Shown here piece after piece: positions 28,058 through 40,300 of a stretch of 64,000 nucleotides of DNA. The DNA lies in assembly GCF_902362185.1 (NCBI RefSeq), contig NC_044496.1, positions 51,420,636 through 51,484,635 on the forward strand. Direction: 5' to 3'. The position numbers and the translations under genes are program-made. How positions within the stretch are numbered: the stretch's first letter is position 1; every line of letters begins with the position of its first letter. A model generated the notes under the pieces. The model worked only from the letters and a program-made list of their open reading frames with translations, ran no database searches and was not told the DNA's origin. The DNA comes from Chanos chanos (Eukaryota > Chordata > Actinopteri > Gonorynchiformes > Chanidae).

Positions 28058-29399
28058 CTGTAAAACAAGAGGAATTAGTTGTATTTTCCTAGACTGATGA
28101 TAATTACTATCAAATCTGTGTGCATATTTCTTCTTTGTCATGACAAACTCATAGATATACCACACAAAAGAACTGGAACTTCAATTAGTTGAGTAGCAAA
28201 AGCAATTGTGAATAACTTGCACGTAGCACTCAATGTGGAATACTGTTAGGAACAGACGGAGGTCACACGTTTCGAAATGTTTGCTTTCAAAAAGTTTTTA
28301 TTTTCCGTTATATAGGACAACCTGACAAGACACAGGTTTATTTCAGTTCTATGCATCACTCGCGCTTGAGAAAATGCAGAGGTATGTTTTGAGCTTTACA
28401 ATTAAAAGTTGAGGTACAAAACGACAAACGGCGATTGTGTTGCAATTTACTGTTGTTTTGAGTAATGTTAAATTGTGTTAATCGTAATGATTAAAATCTT
28501 AACCACTACTTGAAAAACAGAGAGGAAGTATGTTGCAAAAGGGAGCAAGGTAACTTAGACAACAAAGCGAGCAAGACCATGTGCTCATGGACGGAAACAA
28601 AGCAACAACAAAGGAGCAACGTCAAGAGACCACACGTTTATTGCAAGTTTGCGATAGCTGATATGAACAAAGCGCCATACAAATATTGTTTTGCTTATTT
28701 AAGTAACGTGAGACTGCTTGCTATTTTTTTAACACATGGTCCAAAAGAGCAAATTCCGTCTCACCAGGCTAGCATACAACAACAAAAACACAAAGGCAGA
28801 GGGTGTTAGCTGGCTACACATGTGGCTCGCTAGTTAGCTGGCTAGCGAGTCGGGCAGTAGGTTAGTAAAAATATTCACATGCTAGCCTGACCTTCATAAC
28901 TTTGTGATTGTCAAGTGTAATGTCTATGGAGTTACTGTAATACAGAAAACCCTTGCGAGATAAAGTAAATGAATTACGACCTCTAACCAAATCGTTAGCT
29001 CACATGACATGTCTATGCCTTCATGCTAGTTTCCCCAATAGTAAACACAAGGATGCATCCATTAGCATTCTCACTTGCACGAAAGACCAAATTCTTTGGT
29101 CGTTTGTAAATTAAAATATCGCATTGCTGTGCAATGTGTCTTTTGGTATATAATATACTGTTTAATACAAAGCAGTCTATTTGCATATCATTAGGTTTAC
29201 TTTCTGTGCTAGCTTCAGCTAGCTTGTACCATGGCTTACTTGTTTTCGGCTGGCACTTGCTGGTCAGTTGCTTCCGACTGGTCCACACACTTTGTAGCTA
29301 ACCTTCATGCAAACTTAAGAGTATCGTAAATACTTAAATAAGCTAGCTATCTAATGTAGTTATCCACTTGAGCTGGCGACTGCATGATTGACTTTTTTT

Positions 29400-29720
29400 T
29401 CTGTTTCGCCCGTTTATTTCCTTTCGCGACGGGCCGCTGAGTGTAAGTAACTATTGACATCAAATACTGAGCAGAGGAAAAGCCCATTAGCACTACCTAA
29501 CCTCTGACTTCACTCGTCTTTTCCTATTTACCTAACCTAGCTAACTTAGCTGGCGAATGTAAGAGAGCAAACAACAGAGTATTAACAGTTTCTTTAAGAA
29601 CAGTTAGTTATATATTTGAATTCCAAAGATATTTAACTAATAACATTCCCCAGCGCGTGTTTACAGTGTGCTTTGTCCCTCACAGAAGGCTGCTGAATTG
29701 GTCATTGCCTACATCATTAT
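29400..29720 (-). promoter_or_regulatory. Possible rnf44 promoter region
   Basis: This segment has more CG dinucleotides than its AT-rich surroundings (TTTCGCGACGGGCCGC near 29421, CAGCGCGTG near 29653) and is bordered by GCTAGC clusters like those at the cltb and faf2 5' ends. A GTGAGG donor-like site on the minus strand near 29683 could end a noncoding first exon. This is inference from composition and position only. Confidence 0.35.
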
Positions 29721-32700
29721 TGTGAGAAATTCACGTGTAGCCACGCCTTCTTGCTGAACTCACTAGGCAAGGACCAGTTACATTCGTTTTATCAAACTGC
29801 CCGCCCGGTTATTAAGGAGAGACAACACGCGCCCTGTCATGCAAGCAAGGAACGAGGGGAACAGAACGCCAAAATTATGCGTGTAGTTCATAAGGAACAT
29901 AAGGAACTTTTGACAATAAGAAAAGAACAGCAGATTTATTTGCCACCGTTTATATGAGCATATTTGACCATGGCCTATAAGCAGTGAATGAAGGAATGGT
30001 GTGGTATAAGAAATGCCCGTCATATAATAGACAGGACGATTCTGCAAATCTTCAGAGCCACGCGCAAAACCAACTCGCCAGATCTCTCTTAACTACCTGA
30101 GGAACAGAGTTGGGAAAGTGTACTCAAACGAACCACGCTTTAAACATTTCTTTATTTGATTCAAAATCAAGCGCATCTGTGATGTGTCCTTAATTGCAAT
30201 GGAGTGCTTCTTGAAGCCTTATGTAATTCCAAATGAGAATGCAAGAGGGAACTGCTATCACTAATTCAAGAACTTCTCATTGCTGTTCTCAATCAGCAAA
30301 TAAGTTTGTTTGATAGGCAGTTCGTTTGTAGCCAAAGGAATTCTACTCTTTGAAACATAAGAGTCAAAGATTCATGCTCAAATGGACAAGCAGATATTAC
30401 TTCGTCCTTTCCAGACAACTGTGGACGAATAACACTTCCATTTTCATACAAAGCACATGGAGCTTGATTCAACCGACTTAAAGTTCCTCTCATTTGTTTA
30501 GCTGACAATTAAAAATACAGTATACCCTCTAATGCATTTTGATATAAACAAATATGTAGTCTGGAGTTATACACAATCACAGCTTGCAAGACGTACAGAA
30601 ATTAAAGCAACAACAGTCATTTTTTTTCCATAGGTAAGCTAAATTATTAAATTGCCAGCTGACAACATAAATCATCTTTTGCTCTTATCTGGACTACAAG
30701 AGCACAGCACTCAGTTTGTCTTCCTCAAAGAAATACTTAATCTTTATACATGTCCTGACATGCCAACATATATGCTACAATGTTTTCTGAACTGCATTAG
30801 ACAGTAATTCTCCATCTTATTATTAAGCAACAACCAAGTTCGCTCCCATCTAGAATTCAGGTTTCATATACATGGAGGTATGCAAATGGTTTCTGATTTA
30901 TGATTGCTGATATTTTCTTTAAATTCTAAACAATTACAAAGTTCGCCTATTGGACTTCTGAACCAACGACGACTATTTCGAATATACCCACAAGCTATCA
31001 AGGGATACCCATACACCATTCAAAAGTAGGCTATCTCCACATCAAAGTTGACATCATCTTCAATCACGAAAAAGCACACTGAGCCTCAGAACATTGTCCA
31101 TAAAGCTTCAAATGTGGCCCAAAAGCTTGAATTACATCGTGTATTCAAGGGCTTAATCTGTTCACAATAAGCGCCGTTTTCAGTCCCTCTCCTTCGTCAG
31201 ACTTAATGTTTGCTTCCAGCGGTTGATGTGGTCGTTTACTCAAGCACCTGTACTATGAGTTAAGATGCAAACTGCCGACATGAGGAGGCAGAAACGTTTA
31301 AGTGTTTCGCCAATAAATGATCTGTTCATGAAAACTGCCCATTATTTAAAGCATACAGGCGTGCTAAAGAAATGTGGAGTTATGTGTAAGCCGGCAGCCT
31401 GTTTTGTCTTCGAGCTCATTTACTGAGACTGGGCCATTTCATCTGCTTTATTAGAGATAACATAGCCCAGTCTATTACGTAAGCCTTGCACCAAAGCTGG
31501 CAAGTCAGTCGAGCAGAATTCGTTACTGGGATATGAATTACAGCGATGAACCTTAAGTTCGTAGAAAGAAAACGTTAACTTAACCCTGTATTATTTCGAA
31601 TTTAGCCAGTGAACTATACGTTTGGAATAAGAGACTGATTTAACTGTTTGTTTTAATTGTTTAATGTTGTGGGTACCTCATTCTCAGAATTTCAGACTGA
31701 ATCCTGAATGTCAGGCGTCTCGTATACTACAGCAATATTTTTCAAGCGTTTGAACAGGCCTCTCCAATTCCCTTCCATGCAGAGAAACACTGCAATGTTG
31801 CACATCTCAACATTATCAAGGAGAGGCAAGGGGACGAATGGATTAAAAAAAAAAAACTATGCTTGTTATCCTGGCCTGACATCCGTACATGCACTGTAAT
31901 GGGTAGACACAATGAGAACACAAGCTGTTTCCGATGTACTCACAGTAAAATGTAAACATTACGGCATAGCTCTTCTAACCAGCAACAAAACAAGGAGGGG
32001 CTCAAGGCTAGGGGGAAAGACAAACAGAGGTATAACGCAAACCCCCAGATTCCAGCTTTTGCCAAAGTACCTTGCATGCTGGCCAACAGAACCCACTGAA
32101 GCACCGAAACCGTGCACAAATATGTCCTCAGAAGTTACCTGATTGTTAATTTGCAAGAATCTGTAACACTGACATTTCTCCTTGTAATCCTTTACATCCC
32201 TCACATATTCGGTGCGGCATTATCCTCAACTGTTCCTGTAAATGGAACATTCCGTGGAGTTCACCACTGCTGTGGTAAAAAGGTGCACAGGTTGTTAAAT
32301 GAAAAGAAAAACTTGAAAGTTTGGTGTTACATATACAAGCAGTTGCAAGAGACGCATTTTCCACGACTCTTTACGTTTTGTAAAAGTGCTATGGCCGACA
32401 GAAGTGTTGCTTTTTCCCTGGACATCTGCATTATTTTACGACTTACCCCTTTCAAGAACCTTTAAGAGGGCGCTCTTCATTACGACAAAGTTTACCGTAA
32501 TGATAATAGTAGTGAAACCGTTAAAACTTCCCAATGTCATGTGTCGGTTACCAAGATCAGAGAAACATGGGTAGGTCAAGGAACCTTATCCCAAGGTATA
32601 TTTTCTGTAATATTGTAGGCAACAAATTGTCATTTCATGTTCTACGCGCTATGACGACAAACAAATTGTTAAACTGTGTAGCCAAGAAAGCAAGTTACAC

Positions 32701-34179
32701 GCGCTTCGAGTTCACCTGCAAACGCGAATCCGTTTATTCGCGAAACACTGATGATTTTTCCGCAACGGTTTTGACTAGATGCATTTGAAAACACAGTGTC
32801 TTCTGATGCTTTAGAAAAGTTGACTATGCTCTTATTTGTTTAAGAATGAATTCTGTCCTTCTGAATATTGGATAACACATTGTTCCTTGTTTTATCACTG
32901 TAGATAATCATACTCTCCATACTACTGTGTAGACTTTAAACTCCATCCCATAGATTAACTGCAAAACCGCTTAGTCTGGCTCAGCATACACCTAATCATG
33001 ACAGATGATCACTGATGAGTTAAGGACATTTGTCTGATAAATTTAAAGAGGCCCTTAATAAACTGAATGGTAAACTGACCCGGGATTTGAAGTTAAAAGA
33101 TCAGAGATGTGCTGTGTGCTGGGATACCACTCAACTCCAGTCCGCCTGGTGATCAGCCTACACTGAAATTACTACTGAGGCCATTTAAACACGAAAGTCC
33201 GATACAACTGCAGCCCATTTATACTCATATCACATTTTCAAAAGGTACTGTGAAACATGGGCAGTTGGAGGCCATGCTTAGCGTTTTATTAATAGTTATT
33301 CAAAAACCTCATTGATACTCAAAATATAAATAACTCATATGAGCGAGTCAGTACCCCAATGAGCTTTTTGCTTTGTCTCCCTCTGGTGGAGCTGTGCATT
33401 GGCGGCAGTTCTGCTCTGTTGTTACGTCTTATAATGTACATATGTTTTCACATCAATTTGTTTTAGGGGCGACTAACTTCCCCAAAATCAATCATATTTC
33501 AATGGAAGTCTTTTAATCAGAATGCTAGATGCCTGTCAAATGCAATGCAATTTATATCAAACTTAAAATACTCTGACTCAGTTTCATTACTCTGTAAACG
33601 CTGCAATTGCTTGTCTCAGTGTTCATTTTATTGTAGCTGACTTCCAGAGCAGTGATAACCAACAGAGTTTAACCAACTGGTGTTACGCCCCTCCTCAGAC
33701 AACACCCCTTGACTACCTTGTGCTGCTCAGACTGACCAGGGCCCAGACATAGTTATTTCTCCCCCAGTGGATCCCTGCACTCATATGTGGGTCCCCAGTA
33801 TGGCATCTCCGCTCACCTGGTTCTATGCCTCTGTGGAGGTGTGCTGCCTCTTTAAAAGGGACATTGTCTTGTTAAAAGGGACATTGGTTCTATTGTTACT
33901 ATGGCTATATAACTGACGCTGGAAAGTAGTATAGTAACTACTGACACCAGCATTCAGAAATAACACATTATTTGGTTGTTTGTCCATCCACTGACCCCAA
34001 GCCACACAGACTCAAACAAATACACACAAATAAAGATCACTTTGGGAGATCTGCTGGTATTGTGGTATCTTATCCATTCTAATCGGATGACCCAGAGTGT
34101 TGACACACACCACTAAATCCTCACTAAAAGGTACTGTATTCTGGTTCCCTACCTAAATGCACATCTTTAAATGTTTTCT

Positions 34180-34180
34180 G

Positions 34181-34256
<76 letters not shown>

Positions 34257-34258
34257 TC
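34180..34258 (+). repeat. (CTTT)n microsatellite
   Basis: A nearly pure polypyrimidine tetranucleotide tract of about 79 bases, the longest uninterrupted microsatellite in the window. Its long mirror symmetry could allow triplex DNA. Confidence 0.95.
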
Positions 34259-34584
34259 ACCAGTTCTGTTTTGAAAATTGGTAGTAGTTTTAAAGGTACA
34301 AGACTGGTAAATGAAAGGAAAAGATAAATTCTTAGTAATCATATGGTGACTACACCAGTGACCTTTGCCTTAGGAGGCACAGGTTTGTTTACTGCAATAA
34401 AAAAAAATTAACATTCTAAAACGTCAATCTCTATGCAGTAATCTGATTACGTGAATTCGTTACGCATAAATAGCCCTTTATTGGGGTTGATGTCCACAAG
34501 TTCTAACTACAGTTCTAAGAATAGATGTTTTTTCAGTATTTGAATTTTGAGTTTCTATGTTGTGATTAATAACACATTCCTTCA

Positions 34585-34753
34585 GTCAGGGCCAGCATGC
34601 ATGATGCCTGGGCCTGGGACTAAAATTATTTGAAGAGGCCCCCACCCCCATCCCAATGAGTGAGGATCACTCTCTCTCTCCAGGGCCACCCCCCTGGGTT
34701 GGGCCTAGGACAACCTCCCCAGTTGCCCCCCCCCCCCAGATGCCGGGCCTGCC
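34585..34753. mobile_element. Probable short non-autonomous DNA element
   Basis: A GC-richer island of about 169 bp in AT-rich DNA. Its ends form an imperfect inverted repeat (GTCAGGGCCAGCATGC against GGCAGGCCCGGCATCT, 11 of 16) and it is flanked on both sides by TTCA, a possible target duplication. It includes a 12-C run. There is no coding capacity, and the family is not identified. Confidence 0.4.
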
Positions 34754-37377
34754 TTCAGTTACAAAATTACAGCCCGTACATCTACTTCAATAAACTCAAG
34801 GAAGGGGATTAAAAGGTTGAAATCCTTCCCTCATCCATAGATTGAACTCTGACCTGCCAGTTGCTGAGATCAGAGTGAAGACTGTAAAAATATTTTATTA
34901 GCATTAGTCACTGAACAACAGGACACATGCCAAAATGTGTCTGTGAATTGTAATGAATCATTCCTTGCCCTATGAAATCAGCACATGTTCTACCTTTTGT
35001 ATAGTGAAATATGTGCTTTCCATTATAGCAAAACTAATTAACATTTATTAGTAATCTGAGTATTTTTTTAAAAAATCTTACCATTGTTCTACTGTTTTAA
35101 ACAGCCTCCATAGCGTGCGTCACATGGCCTATCTTTGAACAGGAGGGGCAACCTACGCAGAACACTCCATAAACCAAAGTCTAAAACGATAAGATTCGAA
35201 ACTTACATCTTTATAATTATTCCTGGCAGTATTGCCTTCTGGATAGCATGATAGACTGTGTATGGTATGATACTGTAGTGAGCTATTTTTCTTAGCATTG
35301 TTGCATAAAATTGGAAATTTTCGACAGTTCTCTTTTCAGAGAATGTCAGGCAAATTAAAAAAAAAAAAAAATAACACTTACCCAAAGCACTTACAAAATA
35401 ATAGCTGAATCATACACAGCTGAATGTTTTCACGTCACAAATGGGACTAATTGGGATTGTAACGTTATGCCTAAGCTTGCTGTTAAATTAGGTCACTGAT
35501 TGTTTGGTCCCCTGGACCAAGTATACAACATCCAAATATATAAACTGTCTAAGTTCAGATTTTGGTTGATGTAAAGAGGAATTATGTTTGCTATTTCATG
35601 TTTTCTTTAGAAATTATTTGTCATAAAGAGATTCAGTTTCTTTGATTAATCATTTATGTCAGGTTAGTCAGGTTAGCTCTATTTTAGAGGTTGCAACCAG
35701 TTTCACTTGTTAAATTAAACAAAATAAAATATTTCAGTGCAGTCTCCCATCTCCTCCACGACTCAAATTTCAGAGCCTGTTTCCAAAACCTAGCTTGAAT
35801 ACAGATGTAGAATCAGTCAAGGCTCTTCTGGTCTCGGAGCCTTCAGGCTCCCTGTTATATGGGTATCAGTAATTATATGGCACACAGTTATTTTTAGTTT
35901 GTGTTTCTTAGACAAATACAGTATTCTCTATGCAGCAAATTTTATGTAACATTGTGTTTATGTGTAGTTCTTCTTAATGAGACTGAGCAGGTTAGGGGTG
36001 TAGTAGGTCTCATTCACAAACTGTGAGAAAATATTACACACAGAAAAAAAATGAGAGGGCCAAAACTAGCCAAACTAGCTCCCAAAAATTCAGACATTGT
36101 TTTTGTTTGGTGGAAATAGTTTGATGCCAATAAGTACACACTGACGAGGATAATCCTTTGTCTGTCCTGCGTTAATTGTGGAATCCAAATGGGGGGAGGG
36201 GGAGACTTTACGTGAAAGAGCTCATTAGTGTGGCTTCGAGTGAGAAATGGATTTTGAATAGCTCACACTATGTGAACTCATTTGAGCCAAATACCGTTGA
36301 AGCTCTCACCCACATTACATCCACCTCACTGGGGTGAATGTCTGGCCAGAGAAGTGTTCACATGCTCAAAACTTAGTGGAGATACCAAATAACACTTGCT
36401 TTTTGTGAGCAAGGGTGAGCTTTTTTTCAGGTGAGACAGAATGCTACTGACCTGACACAACATTTCACTGAAAGTCATTAGATTAAAATGTCCTAAAATT
36501 TGTCTCCAGTAGCCATTCCTCTGGTTTATTCAGGTAAGAATGTAATAAGCCAGTTTTCTCTGCTACATTCTGAGATATCTGTGTTATGAACTAGGCTTTG
36601 AGATGAATAAAGTAACTCACTACTGGTAGATATTAATGCCTTAATTGAACAATAACTGTTCATATGATTTTCATTGACTGTAATATGCTTAGCCAAATGG
36701 TTAGTTAAGCACTAAGCTATCTACATGTCTTCGTGCTGCTGGTTTAGAAACAGGTCTCATGCTTACTACTAAGCAGATTTCTTTACGTGTCAAAGGCGTG
36801 AAGAGGCTAACTGAATAACTACACCCAGTGTTTTTCCCACCTGTTTGTTAATATTTTACATTTACAACCTGGATACGGTAACTGACGGGGCCATACAAGT
36901 CAAAGGTCTCATCCAGTCCAATCTGATTCCTCATTCAAGGTGGAGCAGCTTTAGGAACAGCATCGAGGAGAAAATTAGGTACAGTAAGTTTTCGTGTACA
37001 TAAGTACGATAATACATTAATAATTTGATCTTTTTACTGGATCTTGTCAAAAAAAATAGAGGGTGTTTAGACCGTACCACAAGAACAGACTTAAACTGTT
37101 AATGTGATATTTGTGCCATAGAATTGTATTTAACATTTGAAGTACAAACATTTGTTGGCTGAGAAGCTCATTTGAGAGATTTATTTGTAAAACTAACAGT
37201 ATGTGAGCTTATTTGTAAAACTAAAATATACAATTTGTAAAATTCTATTTCTAATTAAGTGTTCCTACCTCTCTGTGACATTGGTAGATTTAATTAGTCC
37301 GGTTTGACAGTGTAATCACAAGGGAAGTGTTCTTACTTCAGTAAATGGGACTTCTTTCTCTTTTTTATCTTTTATAG

Positions 37378-37391
37378 CCTCATTGACAAAG
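37378..37391 (+). other. cdhr2: cdhr2 5' UTR segment in the first coding exon
   Basis: A pyrimidine-rich acceptor (TTTTATAG) ends at 37377, 14 bases before the start codon, so cdhr2 has at least one upstream noncoding exon that I could not place confidently. Confidence 0.6.
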
Positions 37392-40300
37392 ATGGGGAGA
37401 ATGAGCAGCACTTTGTTGCTGTTGGTGACCTTTTTTGCCACATGTGAGTATTTGAAACTTTCATTTAAGTGAAAATATCTGCAATTGCTGTTCCAAATTT
37501 CAGTCGTTCAAAGTCCATCATACGTACAGAATTCAATGATGTGTCAGACATGACGATTTTTCAAAGTGTTACGAAGGACAGTCTACATGCCACCAGAAAT
37601 GAAATTGAAATCTATTGTATTCATTGTATTGCTTTTATGGAATCCCTTCACCATTGTACTTATCTAAGTTAATTATTATATTTTTTCAGGTTATTGCCAG
37701 CTTATGCCAGTGATAAACATGTCCACCGTGGTAGAAATAAGAGAGGACCTTCCAGTGGGTATGCATTTTTGATATGTAAACATTAATTTTTTATTCAGGT
37801 CAGCTCATCTTCCCTGCAAAATTTGAGTTCGGATTGTATTAAGACTGTTAAGGCCTTAAAGTGAAACTTGTTTTTCATAACAGGTGCATTTGCCTTTAAA
37901 ATCGAGGCATACGATCCAGATGGTGACTCACTGAGATATGGAATTAAAGACATCAGCCCTGCCGATAACAATGCATATTTCTTCAATGTTGATGAAAATA
38001 CAGGCTCAGTGACTATCAAATCTAAGCTTGATCGAGAGGTATTCTTATAGTGTGATATTGAAAATTTCTATTGTTTTTTAACCATAATAAGAAAATGTAC
38101 AATGTGTATGTAAACGTGATGTGAACTGTGTTTTCTTTTTTTTCTTTTTTCTTTTTTTAAACTTAGACTTTAGATCTGTTTGGGATACAGGTTGTTGTGA
38201 GGGATAATGACTATGAAGTAAGTTCACTTTTATATTGTAAAAAAATTTTGGTCTTACAGTGAATATTTGCCTTATTGAACAATTCCTTCATACGCTATCC
38301 AGGAAACTAAGGACATTTACATCTCAGTGAAAGATGCCAATGATAATCGGCCACTATTTCAAGGTTTGCCATACGGCGTTTCCATCCCAGAGGTAAACAT
38401 TTTCTATTCACTCATGATCATGTTGCACTTAGAATCGTGGCAAATGTGACAATAACTTTTATCATGGTAACTGTAATAATAAATGTAGTGACAGACTGCC
38501 AGTACAGATTAGCACAAAAAGGCGATTTAAGAAGAGCCTTTACAGTCTTCATCCTGTGGAAATGTGAACACGTTTAAATCTGTTTATAATCTCCTGCAGT
38601 TTCACTCTAGCATTGGGCAGCAAGGCTTAGTGAAGAAAAGCCAGTAGTTAGTGAGGTTAGTGCAAGATGAAGTAGGATTTAAGTGTTCCCCCAGATAGAA
38701 TAGTCTTAGTGAACAGTCAGAGTATATTTATACAATTACTTCTATGGTGAGGCTACTTGTACATTGGTCCTTCAGGTTAATAATAACAACTATTAATTTG
38801 TCCTGTATCCTTAGGAGTTTTTTTTTTTTTTACATGTGCATGTAAGGGATCTTTGTCCTTTTTTTTGCATCTTAGCCAGGCCTACACAGTACTGTGTGTT
38901 TGATTTGTAAATATAAAGATTTTGCTATGCCACTGCAGTGACATCAGTGCAATGATACCTTTGATTGTTCTCAATCCCTTTCCTCAGAATACAACAGTGA
39001 ATACTATTATCTTTCGAGTAAATGCAACAGATGCTGATGCTGGGCTGGCTAAAGTTGTGACTTACCAAATTGTTGAGGTATGTTGTCCTGTGCCCTCATT
39101 CATTTGCTCTTCTTTCAAAAAAAGTGGAGATTTTGTTGTCTCAAAGTTGTGCCTTTATCTCACAGGTGATGCCAAGTGCTGGTACAAGTCTGTTTTCAAT
39201 CAACGGGGGTGATGGAAACATAAAGCTGGAGGGACAGCTTAGTTATACAAGCTTAAGCTCAAACTATCAGCTAAAGATCAGAGCAACTGTAAGTACAACA
39301 CTAATGCAAGACATATGTTGACAGCCATCTGAGTATGAGTCTGAAAAAATATAATTTATAATTCGTACACGGTTATCATTCTACACTCTGGAAAATCAGC
39401 TATTTTAAACACTGCAGAGAAATTTATATCTTTTCTTTTTCTTTTCATGAAAGTGCGGTTTCAAAATATGTTCACATAGTAGTTCAACTTATTAGAAACC
39501 CTTTTTATGAATGAGGTAGATGGATATTTGATAGAAAACAGCACAACACTTTTATGCTCTAGGTTGTTTTTTTTTTAAGCCAGGTGTTCCTCATATTGGT
39601 TGTCTGTTGTTACATAGGATGGTGGCGGACCTCTCAATGATGTGGAGAATTTCATTCAGTCCAGTGAGACAACTGTTTTTATCACAGTCACTGATGTACC
39701 AGATCTTGATCCCCAGTTTCTTGGTACACCTTATCTGGCCACTGTGGATGAACACTCCCCTGTAGTGAGTCCTTTGTCCTTTCCAATAGGCTTTGCTTTC
39801 CGCCTACAAAGGATTTGATAGTTATAATGATTAAAATAACAAACTATTGTCAGACCTGTTGCAAATTTGACATTTCAAATTCATCTTTTTCTTTTTTCCA
39901 GCCTTTTCATTTTTCATCCATTTCATTCACTGACAAATTCATCCCTTTTCTTTAGGGCAAATCCATCTTGAAAGTGCAGGCACGAGATCCAGACACAGGG
40001 GTCAATGATGCAATCCGATACAGCCTAATAAGTAAGCAAAATGTAGATTTTCGGAGAAGAGAAAGTAAAGTTAATGAGTTGTTTTATCAACCTTGGAGCA
40101 TGGGTCCAGGGAAAATAAGTCTGTGACCCAAAAAGTGACCATATTCTTTAAAATTCTGTCCATAGGAAGACGACTAACTAATTAAATAAATCTTTTGAAT
40201 TTATGATCCCTGTATAGAACAGCTGCTGACTAACACGTTTACATATCGTTCAGAGAGTGTAAATATGTGCTTTTTTCTGTGATTCACAGCACCAGATGTG

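Larger units (their letters stand above)
29760..37377. other. Gene-free interval between rnf44 and cdhr2
   Basis: About 7.6 kb with no coding exon of a recognised family on either strand. Open frames here (for example 32112-32465 plus) are short, AT-rich and unlike known proteins. It contains a (CTTT)n microsatellite (34180-34258), a probable MITE (34585-34753), a two-copy TTAAAAGGGACATTG repeat near 33852 and 33872, and the unmapped 5' UTR exon(s) and promoter of cdhr2 toward its right end. Confidence 0.55.

Noticed and set aside
28510-32465. Open frames of 70-117 codons in the rnf44-cdhr2 interval
   Set aside because: Composition is that of noncoding AT-rich DNA; no motif, no splice pattern, no homology recognised.
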